From positions 300 through 44,209 of the forward strand of contig PLUW01000071.1 of assembly GCA_003162935.1 (NCBI GenBank): 43,910 nt of DNA. The letters are read 5' to 3'. Source of the stretch: Acidobacteriaceae bacterium (GTDB taxonomy: Bacteria; Acidobacteriota; Terriglobia; Terriglobales; Acidobacteriaceae). The notes under the pieces are model-generated. The model saw only the letters and a list, made by a program, of their open reading frames with translations, was not told the origin of the DNA and made no database searches. Below are positions 28,870 to 37,093 of this stretch, piece after piece (the stretch's first letter is position 1; every line of letters starts with the position of its first letter). A program made the position numbers and the translations under genes.

Positions 28870-31476
28870 CTAAGGCCCGTTTTGCAACGCCGCTCGCAAT
28901 GCGGCTTCCACACGTTTCAGGTGCTCTGGCGCCAGTTTCTTCCGGTTCGTGGTGAGATAGAAGACATCGATCGCCATTTGCCCTTCGGTATCGATGAGGG
29001 CAATTTCGATGTTGCACTTGTGATTTGCAAAGCAGGAGGCGACGGTGTGCAAAAGCCCCGGGCGGTCCTGTGCGACCACCTGTACCAGTGTGCTGTTGGA
29101 AGAGCATTGGTCGTCGAACTGAATCGACGTCTTGATCTTGACCTTGGGAGTACCTTTCTTCTCCTCGGCTTGCAGGCGGCTTTTCAGCATGGGTTCCAGA
29201 TCTGCTTCTCCCATCAAGACGTCGCTGATGCCGCGCTTGAAGCGCTCCCATTCCGAGAGATTCAGTTCCAGAGTCCGGAAGCGGTCGGTGAAATAGAATG
29301 CGTCGACGACGGTTCCAGCCAAGTTCGAAAACGCTGTCGCCTTCACGATATTCATACCCCATGCGGCCAAGGCTCCGGCCACCTTGCCGAAAAGAAAGGG
29401 ACGGTCGTTGGTAACCAGGGTCAGTTCGAACCAATGGCGGCCGCGCTTGAGATCCAACTGGATGGGATGTTTCCCCAGGTTTTCCGACATTTCCAGATGA
29501 TGAAGCACTTCGCTGGCGGCATAGGTTTTCAAGTAGCGCTGCGGCAAGCCCTCCAGAAAAGCCTTCACTTTTTTGCCGGCGGTGGGAGCCAGAGTTCGCA
29601 GGCGGGTCATTTTCTCGTCGTTGGCATCGGCATCCAGGTGGAGTCTCTGGTCCACGTTGCGATTCAGTTGGTTCGCGGCGGAAATGTACAGTTGCCAGAC
29701 ATTCTCAGCTTTCCAGGGAGTCAGGGCGTCGGGATTGACCGCCTTGATGTCCGCGTAGGTAAACAGGCAGAGCATCTTCAGCCGTTCGGGAGTTCCCACT
29801 TTGTCCGCGAATGCAGCGACGGTTGCCGAATCGAAGATATCGCGGCGGAGCGCCGCCGACATTTCCAGGTGATTGCCAATCAGAAAGAGCACCGTTTCGC
29901 GCTCCGACGGCTCCAGATCCAGACGCTCCAGGCATCGTTCCGCAATCGCCAGGCTGCCCACGACGTGATTGTCGGAAGGTTCCCCTTTGCCGGTGTCGTG
30001 CAACAGGAGAGACAAGTAGAGCAATTCTGGCTGCTCCAGTTCGGCGAGAATCTCGGCATAGTGCTTTTCCCATTCCGAGCGCGCCTGCCGCAGCCGGTGC
30101 AAGTTCTCGATTGCCAGGAAGGAGTGTTCATCGACGGTGAAGCGATGATAGAAGTCGCGCACCACCAGGGCATCGATCGCTTTCAGTTCCGGCAGGAGCA
30201 GCGTAAGCAAGCGCAGCGAATGCATGGCGCGCAACGCCTGGGCGGCATGCGGTTGGGCCAGGATTTCACCCAAGTACAGCCACAGCTCCGCTCCTCTCGG
30301 CGGCGTGGCTGCCAGGGATGGCAGCACGCGCTCAATCTTGTTTTCCGTGGTCGTGCTCAGCCGCACGTCATGATGGGCGACGAAATGGAAAAGCCGGAGC
30401 AGGACCTCGGGATCTTGCAGGGCGGACGACTGACGCAGGAAAACCAGGCCATCGACCACGGAAAAGTCGGCGTCGGAGACTCGCGACCGCAAGTTGTGAA
30501 AGTGGCGCGAAAGCGGGGACCAGGCCGCCGGGATTTCGTCCAGCAACTGGGTTGCGGTGCGATGAATCGAGCGGGCGTGGCCGAAATAAATCCGCATCCA
30601 GTCGGCGGCCGAGAGTCCTTGCGAATCGTACATTCCGATCCCGAGTTTGGCGGCTTCTTCCTGTGCCTCCCAGGACAGAAGGTTGTCGTCTCGACCGGAG
30701 CGAAGGTGCAGGAAGCACCGCACTGACATCAGAAAATCGAGTGCGGGCTCGAACTGTTTGCGCACGGCGGCGGACAGCGGTGAATTGGGATCCGGCCAGT
30801 CGTGCAGCTTGTCGATGGAGGAGAGCAGGCTGAGCCACAGCGCCACATTGCAATCCCGCAGACCGCCGGGGGTGTCCTTGACGTTCGGTTCGAGATGGAA
30901 AACCGTGTTGCCGAACTTTTCATGGCGCGAGCGGGTAACGTCATCCAGCCGCTGCAAGAGAGACTGTGCCTCTCGCGTCATCAACTTTGGAATAATTTTG
31001 TCGTGCAACCGCGCGAAGAGATCGGCATCGCCAGCGAGATAGCGGCAGTCCAGCAGCGAGATGGCGAACTCGACATTGGCGGGATCGAAGCGGTCGCACT
31101 CTTGCAGGGTGCGGGTAGCCGGGCTCACCTTCAGGCGCAGATCCCACAGCCCCTGCGAAAACTCTCGAATCCTATCTTTGAAAGCCTGCTCGGTTTCACG
31201 GTCGGCGTGAAGAAACAGCAGATCGAGGTCAGAGTGGGGAAACAGCCACTTCCGCCCGAATCCCCCCAGGGCGACCAGTGTGAAATTCCGGGGGCCTCGT
31301 TCCTCTGGATCGATCATTTCCGTCCAGAGACGGAGAGCAATCTGTTCCACCAGCGCAGTCCGCTGGGTGACGGCTGCGCAGCCATTTCCGGTGGACGCAA
31401 ACTCTTGCCGAATTCGCGCCGATTCCTCGGCGTAAAGATCGCGTAACTCGCTGCTCGATGAGCTTGCCGTGGTCAT
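28870..31476 (-). CDS. glnD: [Protein-PII] uridylyltransferase/uridylyl-removing enzyme
   Basis: This 868-aa bifunctional nitrogen sensor modifies PII when glutamine is low and demodifies it when high. The nucleotidyltransferase site is GGFGRKWLFPHSDLDLL (residues 71-87) with D83 and D85. The canonical GRGEL portion reads GRKWL here, an atypical substitution. The GlnD linker (NVKDTPGGLRDCNVALWL, 198-215) precedes an HD domain with LLLHDTGKGEPSDNH (490-504). Two C-terminal ACT domains lie at about 695-770 and 800-868 (VVAQDRPGLLHTVASCFANH). Length is typical. It follows glnB by 92 bp in the amtB-glnB-glnD operon. Confidence 0.95.
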   Translation of the reverse strand: MTTASSSSSELRDLYAEESARIRQEFASTGNGCAAVTQRTALVEQIALRLWTEMIDPEERGPRNFTLVALGGFGRKWLFPHSDLDLLFLHADRETEQAFKDRIREFSQGLWDLRLKVSPATRTLQECDRFDPANVEFAISLLDCRYLAGDADLFARLHDKIIPKLMTREAQSLLQRLDDVTRSRHEKFGNTVFHLEPNVKDTPGGLRDCNVALWLSLLSSIDKLHDWPDPNSPLSAAVRKQFEPALDFLMSVRCFLHLRSGRDDNLLSWEAQEEAAKLGIGMYDSQGLSAADWMRIYFGHARSIHRTATQLLDEIPAAWSPLSRHFHNLRSRVSDADFSVVDGLVFLRQSSALQDPEVLLRLFHFVAHHDVRLSTTTENKIERVLPSLAATPPRGAELWLYLGEILAQPHAAQALRAMHSLRLLTLLLPELKAIDALVVRDFYHRFTVDEHSFLAIENLHRLRQARSEWEKHYAEILAELEQPELLYLSLLLHDTGKGEPSDNHVVGSLAIAERCLERLDLEPSERETVLFLIGNHLEMSAALRRDIFDSATVAAFADKVGTPERLKMLCLFTYADIKAVNPDALTPWKAENVWQLYISAANQLNRNVDQRLHLDADANDEKMTRLRTLAPTAGKKVKAFLEGLPQRYLKTYAASEVLHHLEMSENLGKHPIQLDLKRGRHWFELTLVTNDRPFLFGKVAGALAAWGMNIVKATAFSNLAGTVVDAFYFTDRFRTLELNLSEWERFKRGISDVLMGEADLEPMLKSRLQAEEKKGTPKVKIKTSIQFDDQCSSNSTLVQVVAQDRPGLLHTVASCFANHKCNIEIALIDTEGQMAIDVFYLTTNRKKLAPEHLKRVEAALRAALQNGP

Positions 31477-31568
31477 GCTGGTTGATCCGGGCCAAACCGC
31501 ACGCCCTTAGCAGCGTACTTGTTGGGGATGCGAAATCGATCGATGCTCCGGGAGTGCCTCCGGCAGCG

Positions 31569-31907
31569 TCATAGAGCGCCTTCTCCGCGTTCATCATTAC
31601 GGATCCGGATGACCTCCTCCACGCGCGAGAGAAAGATCTTTCCGTCCCCGATTTTGCCGGTGCGGGCTGCCAAGGAGATGGCCTGCACCACTTTCTCAAC
31701 CATGGTGTCGGCGATCACCAGTTCTAGCTTAATCTTTGGAATGAGATCGACGGTGTATTCCCGTCCCCGATAGAACTCGGTGTGCCCCTTCTGTCTTCCG
31801 TGGCCGCGGGCCTCGAGCACGGTCATTCCCTCGACCCCAATCTCGTGCAGCGAATTCTTTACGCTCTCCAGCTTGGAGACTTGGATGATTGCTTCGACTT
31901 TAGTCAT
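31569..31907 (-). CDS. glnB: Nitrogen regulatory protein PII
   Basis: A 112-aa trimeric signal protein of normal length. The T-loop reads GRQKGHTEFYRGREYTVDLI with the uridylylation tyrosine in REYTV. The C-terminal signature TGKIGDGKIFLSRVEEVIRI is intact. It is the substrate of GlnD (next gene) and the probable blocker of the AmtB channel (previous gene, 12 bp upstream). The amtB-adjacent position suggests a GlnK-like role; the sequence alone does not separate GlnB from GlnK. Confidence 0.96.
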   Translation of the reverse strand: MTKVEAIIQVSKLESVKNSLHEIGVEGMTVLEARGHGRQKGHTEFYRGREYTVDLIPKIKLELVIADTMVEKVVQAISLAARTGKIGDGKIFLSRVEEVIRIRNDERGEGAL

Positions 31908-31919
31908 CGCCGGTTCAGC

Positions 31920-33509
31920 CTAGTAATTCTCTTTCTCCCGCAGCATCGCGGATTCGGTTCCCAATCCCACGGGCGTGCCCGCGGAAGAAATTACGTATTC
32001 CGGATACGCGGAGATTCCATGCTCATGCAAGTCTAGACCGTAAAGTTCTCCTTCGGCCGACACACGCAGCGTGCCGGTCGCGTTCACCAGGTACATAACT
32101 GCGTAAGCAACCACAAAAGTAGCGGTTGTAATGATGAGGCTCCCGAGCGCCTGCGCGAGCAGCAACTGTACGCTACCTCCGTAAAACAGGCCCTTCAGAG
32201 CGCCGGAGTTGTCTGGCGCAACCGGGCCGGTGGATCCGTACTTTCCGCAGGCAAACAAGCCCAACGAGAGAGTTCCCCAGATTCCGCACAGACCATGCAC
32301 AGGAACCGCGCCGATGGGATCGTCAATGCGCAGCCACTCCAGCAATTCGACGCCGGCGACGACGAGAACCCCAGCCACGCCGCCCAGAAGAATCGCTCCA
32401 GTTGGACTCACCCAGTAACAGGGACAAGTGATGGCCACCAACCCAGCGAGGAATCCGTTGATGGTAAAGCTCACATCCCACTTCCGATTCGGGATGTACG
32501 CGTAAATCATTGCCGTCAAGCCGGCAGCGCAAGCGGCCAGCGTGGTGTTGGTCGCCACCCGGCCGATGCCCTCGAAATCCATGGCGGAGAGCGTGCTCCC
32601 GGGATTGAAGCCGTACCAGCCGAACCACAAGAGCAGGCCGCCGGTGGCGGCAATCGTCAAGTCATGCGGCAGCATGGGACCGCCGCCGTCACGCTTAAAT
32701 CTGCGGCCGAGCCGCGGACCCAGAACGATGGAGCCGGCCAGCGCGATGACACCTCCGATGGTATGCACGACGGTGGATCCAGCAAAGTCGTGAAAGCCTG
32801 TCCCCAGAGACGGAAAGAGGTGACCGTCGCTGCCCATCAAGGCGAGGAAACCGTCAGGCCCCCAGGCCCAGTGACCGATGATTGGGTAAATGAAACCAGA
32901 GACGGCGAAGCTGTACAGCAGGTCGCCGACAAAACCGGTGCGGCCGATCATGGCTCCGGAAGTGATGGTGGAGCAGGTATCCGCAAAGGCAAACTGGAAG
33001 AGCCAGAATGCCAGAAACGACACTCCAGTCGTCTCGTAGGTTGCCGGCACGTCTTTCAGGAAGAACCAATGGTAGCCAATGAAGCCATTGCCGTGGCTGA
33101 ACATGAACGAGAAGCCGAAGGCATAGAACAGGAGGCCGCACAGGCAGGTGTCGACGATGCATTCCATGAGGACGTTCACCGTCTCGCGGGAGCGGCAGAA
33201 GCCGGCCTCCAGCATGGTGAATCCGACCTGCATGCCGAACACCAGGAACGCGGCGATCAGGGTCCATACCGTGTTAATCGGATTGACGATGTTGGCGGCT
33301 TTGACCTCCGCATCGGCCGCATACACCCGCCCAAAGAACAAGCCTGAAACTGTGATGATGAGAAGCAGAACCACGACGACGCCCATCGCCTTGCCAAGGA
33401 GCAAAAGCTTCCCATAGCGTTGCCACTCCGGATCTCGCAGACGGATGGCCAGACGAAAAAATCTCTTCGCGAGAGACAGTTTCCTCCGTTGCCGCGGGAA
33501 GGCAGACAT
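31920..33509 (-). CDS. amtB: Ammonium transporter AmtB with cytoplasmic N-terminal extension
   Basis: A 529-aa Amt/Rh-family channel with about 11 core helices. The pore histidines are in FAGSTVVHTIGGVIALAGSI and IGAVPVHGLCGIWGTLSLGL. Other family blocks are GFTMLEAGFCRSRETVNVLM, FAFADTCSTITSGAM and LLLWFGWYGFNPGSTL. An additional N-terminal part contains a basic stretch (SAFPRQRRKLSLAKRFFRLA) and a hydrophobic segment at about 42-60 that may act as signal anchor. An AAGGAG Shine-Dalgarno precedes the ATG. First gene of the nitrogen operon. No clear sigma-54 promoter is seen upstream. Confidence 0.96.
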   Translation of the reverse strand: MSAFPRQRRKLSLAKRFFRLAIRLRDPEWQRYGKLLLLGKAMGVVVVLLLIITVSGLFFGRVYAADAEVKAANIVNPINTVWTLIAAFLVFGMQVGFTMLEAGFCRSRETVNVLMECIVDTCLCGLLFYAFGFSFMFSHGNGFIGYHWFFLKDVPATYETTGVSFLAFWLFQFAFADTCSTITSGAMIGRTGFVGDLLYSFAVSGFIYPIIGHWAWGPDGFLALMGSDGHLFPSLGTGFHDFAGSTVVHTIGGVIALAGSIVLGPRLGRRFKRDGGGPMLPHDLTIAATGGLLLWFGWYGFNPGSTLSAMDFEGIGRVATNTTLAACAAGLTAMIYAYIPNRKWDVSFTINGFLAGLVAITCPCYWVSPTGAILLGGVAGVLVVAGVELLEWLRIDDPIGAVPVHGLCGIWGTLSLGLFACGKYGSTGPVAPDNSGALKGLFYGGSVQLLLAQALGSLIITTATFVVAYAVMYLVNATGTLRVSAEGELYGLDLHEHGISAYPEYVISSAGTPVGLGTESAMLREKENY

Positions 33510-33899
33510 CTTATTGCTCCTTAGCAGGTTTTGGGGAACTACACTTCACGAGCGCTGCTCGCCTTCTACCCTAGCCTCAGGCGCAGACGAACTTGGCAAA
33601 ATGGCGGTGAATCATGCGCGACGGCAAGAACCAATCCGCTCTCCGTCCAATGCATAGTTCTTATCACACGAATAAGAAATATCTCTGCACTTTAAATTTA
33701 TGGAGAACATAAGCGGGATTTATTCCCGCCGCACTCGAGATCGTGAGGTTCGCCACTGCGGCCAAACATGAGTGGGTTGGTCGGCGAACCCTCTGCAGAT
33801 TGTGCCCCATCCTGAAGCAGGAAGTTCGTGATCGCGGATCGCAGATCTCTATCCGGGCAAGCCTACGGGTCCGACCACTCTGAGTTCGAAGCTCGGTGA
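33510..33899. other. Gene-poor region upstream of amtB
   Basis: Contains the amtB leader (AAGGAG near 33517-33524) and beyond it no convincing gene. Minus-strand reading shows a few degenerate codons continuing from the Ig-like fragment, ending in frame at 33664, but without recognisable domains. Confidence 0.4.
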
Positions 33900-34056
33900 T
33901 CGTTATGGCGGCGGATCCCGTGGCAGCGGTGGCGCTGGCCGTCAGGGTCAGCGTACTGCCGCTCGTGGCAGGATTGGGGCTGAACGCTGCCGTCATGCCG
34001 TTGGGTAAGCCCGTCGCCGAAAGAGTGACGTTGCCGCTGAAGCCGGATCATCCGCT
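33900..34056 (-). pseudogene. Fragment of a secreted Ig-like repeat protein
   Basis: Minus-strand codons from about 34056 read SGFSGNVTLSATGLPNG then MTAAFSPNPATSGSTLTL and TASATAATGSAAITIT. This is the typical strand pattern of the Ig-like domains found in large secreted Acidobacteriota proteins. An in-frame TGA lies just upstream and the match stops after about 52 residues, so only part of one domain remains. It is a relic of a gene that has been lost or moved. Confidence 0.65.
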
Positions 34057-34215
34057 TCGTGCTATCCGGGCTATGAAAAAGTCGAGAGCAGTGTGCTACA
34101 GTTTGTCGAAATCTCTGGTTGCGGTTTCAGGAAGCGGTTATTCCACTCGAGATGTCACCGCAAATCGGCGGTTGTGGTGGCGGTCGAAGACTTTACAGGG
34201 AAGGATGACGAGGAC

Positions 34216-35985
34216 ATGGGTGGGCGGTTTCCAGGTGTTTCTCGGCGTGAGTTCTTTAGGTATCCGCTAGCAGCATCGGCGATAGCGTTACTCGAACGAG
34301 CGGGTTTTGGGCGGACTCGATCGGGCAATCAGACACTTCCGGTACAGGAACAGTCGGATCTGTTGATCCGCAATGCGCGAGTCTACACCGTAGAAAAGGA
34401 TCGCCCGTGGGCCCAAGCCGTCGCGATTAAGGGCGACCGAATCGAATGGGTGGGAGCCGATGGCGACGCACTTGGACGTGTTTCGTCAAAGGCAAAGGTA
34501 ATCGATGCCGGGGGCCGGCTCGTATTACCGGGTTTCATCGACAGCCATAACCACATTGACTCGGGTTCCGATCCCGACATTCTTTCGCTCTTCGGCGCAC
34601 CGTCTCTCAGCGAGATACAGGAAAGGGTCAGAAAATTCTCCAGCGAACGGCCGGATCTGAAGTGGATACAAGCGGAAGGGTGGAATTATTCGATCTTTGG
34701 CGATGGCGGCTTACCAAGGAGCAGCGACCTCGAAGGGTTGACTGGGGGACGTCCCGCTTTCCTTGTTGCTTACGACGGCCACACGATTTGGGTGAATAAG
34801 GCAGCCCTTCACGAGTTTGGAGTCACCAAGAACAACCACTCGCCTGATGTACAAAAAGATCCACACACGGGAGAGCCCACAGGAATTCTCATAGGTTTTT
34901 CAAGTGGCGTCTCCGAGGGATATCTAAAACATCTGCCTTCCCGCTCCGATACGCAGGAATACCAGAGCCTGCAGACAAACTTCGCCATGGCCTCGGGATT
35001 TGGTATTACCACGGTCATAGAACCCCAGTGCACGTTGCAGCATCTGAAAATGTACGACCACGCGCGCCAACGCGGCGAACTTCCGGTTCGCATGCAGGTT
35101 GCCCTTTATCATCGGCAGCACACGCCCGCGAGCCAGATCGATCACTTCAGCCAAGTACGACACACTTTCAATAACGACGACAAACTGCGCATTTCCGCTG
35201 TAAAGCTGTATAGCGACGATGTGATTGAACCGCACACCGCGGCCATGCTGGCCCCTTACACGGATCGCCCAGGCGCTACGGGCAAACTGCTCTGGGCTCC
35301 GAGCGAGTTCAACGATGTGGCGGCAAGGATTGACCGGCTAGGATTCCAGATTTTTATCCATGCGACTGGCGACCGCGGAATACGAACGGCGTTGGATGCG
35401 ATTGAGCATGCTCAGCGGGTGAACGGTCGCCGTGACTGCCGCCATCAAGTCATTCATGACGAGTGCCTGTCGCCTCAGGACATACCGCGCTACCACGGTT
35501 CAGGGATCGTTGCCTGCATGCAGCCCCGTCACTGTGCGCCGGACATTACCGGTCAGTGGGCGGCGGCCGTCGGGCCTGAACGTTCCAAGTACGCTTGGCC
35601 ATTTCGGAGTCTCCGCGATTCCGGCGCGATTCTGGCCTTTGGTAGCGACTGGGACGTGGCGGAGATGGACCCACTCATTGGCATCTACACAGCACTCACC
35701 CGAAAAGGCTTGGACGGGAAGCCAGAAGGTGGCTGGATTCGAGATCAGACGATCGACTTGGAGACTGCGATTCGCGGCTACACGATCAACGGTGCTTACG
35801 CAAACTTCGCTGAGGCAAACCGTGGTTCGATTGTTCCCGGAAAATATGCCGACCTAATTATGTTGTCCGACAATCTGTTCTCGATACCACCCGAGAAAAT
35901 TAGGGATGCGCACGTGCTTTTGACCTTAGTCGGTGGACGGGAGATATATCGCTCGCCGGACGGCCATTCCATTCTTCAAAAGTAA
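34216..35985 (+). CDS. Tat-exported YtcJ-type amidohydrolase
   Basis: A 589-aa metal-dependent hydrolase (amidohydrolase family 3). The ATG at 34216 follows GAGG closely and places a twin-arginine leader at the start (VSRREFFRYPLAASAIALL, about 8-26). Family features: SDLLIRNARVYTVEKDRPWA, GGRLVLPGFIDSHNHID with H111 and H113 as metal ligands, EGWNYSIFGDGGLP, a later FIHATGDRGIRTALDAIEHA, QVIHDECLSPQDIPR, FGSDWDVAEMDPLIGIYTAL and the closing GSIVPGKYADLIMLSDNLFS. Substrate is unknown; members act on N-acylated or cyclic amides. No obvious operon partner. Confidence 0.9.
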   Translation: MGGRFPGVSRREFFRYPLAASAIALLERAGFGRTRSGNQTLPVQEQSDLLIRNARVYTVEKDRPWAQAVAIKGDRIEWVGADGDALGRVSSKAKVIDAGGRLVLPGFIDSHNHIDSGSDPDILSLFGAPSLSEIQERVRKFSSERPDLKWIQAEGWNYSIFGDGGLPRSSDLEGLTGGRPAFLVAYDGHTIWVNKAALHEFGVTKNNHSPDVQKDPHTGEPTGILIGFSSGVSEGYLKHLPSRSDTQEYQSLQTNFAMASGFGITTVIEPQCTLQHLKMYDHARQRGELPVRMQVALYHRQHTPASQIDHFSQVRHTFNNDDKLRISAVKLYSDDVIEPHTAAMLAPYTDRPGATGKLLWAPSEFNDVAARIDRLGFQIFIHATGDRGIRTALDAIEHAQRVNGRRDCRHQVIHDECLSPQDIPRYHGSGIVACMQPRHCAPDITGQWAAAVGPERSKYAWPFRSLRDSGAILAFGSDWDVAEMDPLIGIYTALTRKGLDGKPEGGWIRDQTIDLETAIRGYTINGAYANFAEANRGSIVPGKYADLIMLSDNLFSIPPEKIRDAHVLLTLVGGREIYRSPDGHSILQK

Positions 35986-36121
35986 AGAGTTACAATGGGT
36001 TCCGCGGTTGGCAAGAAACTACTTCCCAGCGTGGGGTTTGCAGAGAAACTCTGCGGAATTTCTCTGCACCCCAGACTGTCTGGCGGAGTACCCAGTCTTG
36101 CGCTAACATTTCTCCGCCCGA

Positions 36122-36169
36122 ATTCCCTGCTAACAGGGAATCTGCGATTTTTAGGCCCGAAAAATCGCA
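36122..36169. other. Two tandem perfect hairpins
   Basis: Stem 1 is ATTCCCTG (36122-36129) with CAGGGAAT (36134-36141), 4-nt loop. Stem 2 is TGCGATTTTT (36143-36152) with AAAAATCGCA (36160-36169), 7-nt loop, followed by CTTCTTTTCT. Stem 2 could end the amidohydrolase transcript 160 bp after its stop. Alternatively the pair is a relic of the recombinase-bearing element next to it. Confidence 0.5.
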
Positions 36170-36239
36170 CTTCTTTTCTCTAGTAGGCGCATTCTGCTGG
36201 GATTGGCAGTCGACTGTGAAAAACAAACACTGCAGCATC

Positions 36240-36483
36240 AGATTTTAGGAACGAGAGTAGCTTCTCGGTGACGCGGTTTTCAATCTCTCGCGCCGGCAAA
36301 CGAATCGGGCCATTGAGTTTCGTAGCAGGGTTCTTGATGGAAAGTTGCGAAACATAATAGCGGTATCTCCGTCGCTTCTTGAAGGTGAAAGATGGCGTGA
36401 AGCGGTTGCCAATCTTGTCGGATCCGTTCTCCGGTGACTTCCCGTTCAAACTGAGCGAAGGAAAGCAGAACATTGCCGATAAC
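36240..36483 (-). pseudogene. Internally deleted large serine recombinase remnant
   Basis: Minus-strand codons 36483-36418 read VIGNVLLSFAQFEREVTGER plus IR, the hallmark end of the serine-recombinase catalytic domain. After about 27 nt and a frame change, 36390-36240 read FTFKKRRRYRYYVSQLSI, then ATKLNGPIRLPAREIENRVT and EKLLSFL. This is the C-terminal zinc-domain end of the same family. Roughly 200 residues between the two parts are missing, and the catalytic-serine N-terminus is not found. The gene is dead and marks a former integrated element. Confidence 0.75.
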
Positions 36484-37093
36484 ATCGCGCTCACGTGATT
36501 GTCGGAGACATTGCCTGCCTTGAGATTCTGTGCACGGCTCACGGGGCAGCAACATCTGCTCTGGGTTCGTGTTGCCTGTAGCAGAGTGTATGGACAACGG
36601 TTTTAGCTTGGTGTCTATGGTGTCCATTCGCCGTGCCTCAGGTAATTCTTGATTTTGAGTCACCCGCCCTCCCAATTCGTGCGGACGGAGCCCGGCAGTC
36701 GACGCCCGAGACGATGATATTGCACTTTTCGGTAAATCCCTGCACATGGACAGCGTGTTCCCCGCGATTTTTCTTGGGCCCTCAATTGGCCGGGAGTACA
36801 ATCGGGTCGCGGCTTCTCTCCCTCCCCGAGAACACGCTCCACCTCCAAGGAGGCGAGTCGTCTCGCATGAGCCTTCCCGCAAGAAAAATCGTGAGACCTA
36901 CGAGATTTCACGTCCTCGAAGGCAACCACAATACGCAGGATGAAGTATGATGCTTTGGCGAGTTGCAGTGCGGCCATCAATCATGAAGATTGCGCGGTGA
37001 AAGGATCCACAAGATAGGGAGTTTTTAAAACAATCCTGGACTCTTTGAGTTACTCACCTTCACCACCGACGCGAGACCGGAAAGGGCAGCAAC
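36484..37093. other. Region upstream of the GloVer gene
   Basis: About 600 bp. No intact gene: the frames here do not encode recognisable domains and probably include degraded recombinase-element DNA. The GloVer-gene leader lies at the right end (AAAGGGCAGC before the ATG at 37094). Confidence 0.4.

Noticed and set aside
28882-30726. 614-aa plus-strand frame
   Set aside because: Antisense shadow of glnD, which has complete catalytic motifs on the other strand.
36280-36882. 200-aa minus-strand frame as an intact gene
   Set aside because: Only 22 residues match a serine recombinase and the rest of the family is missing or out of frame; treated as a pseudogene.
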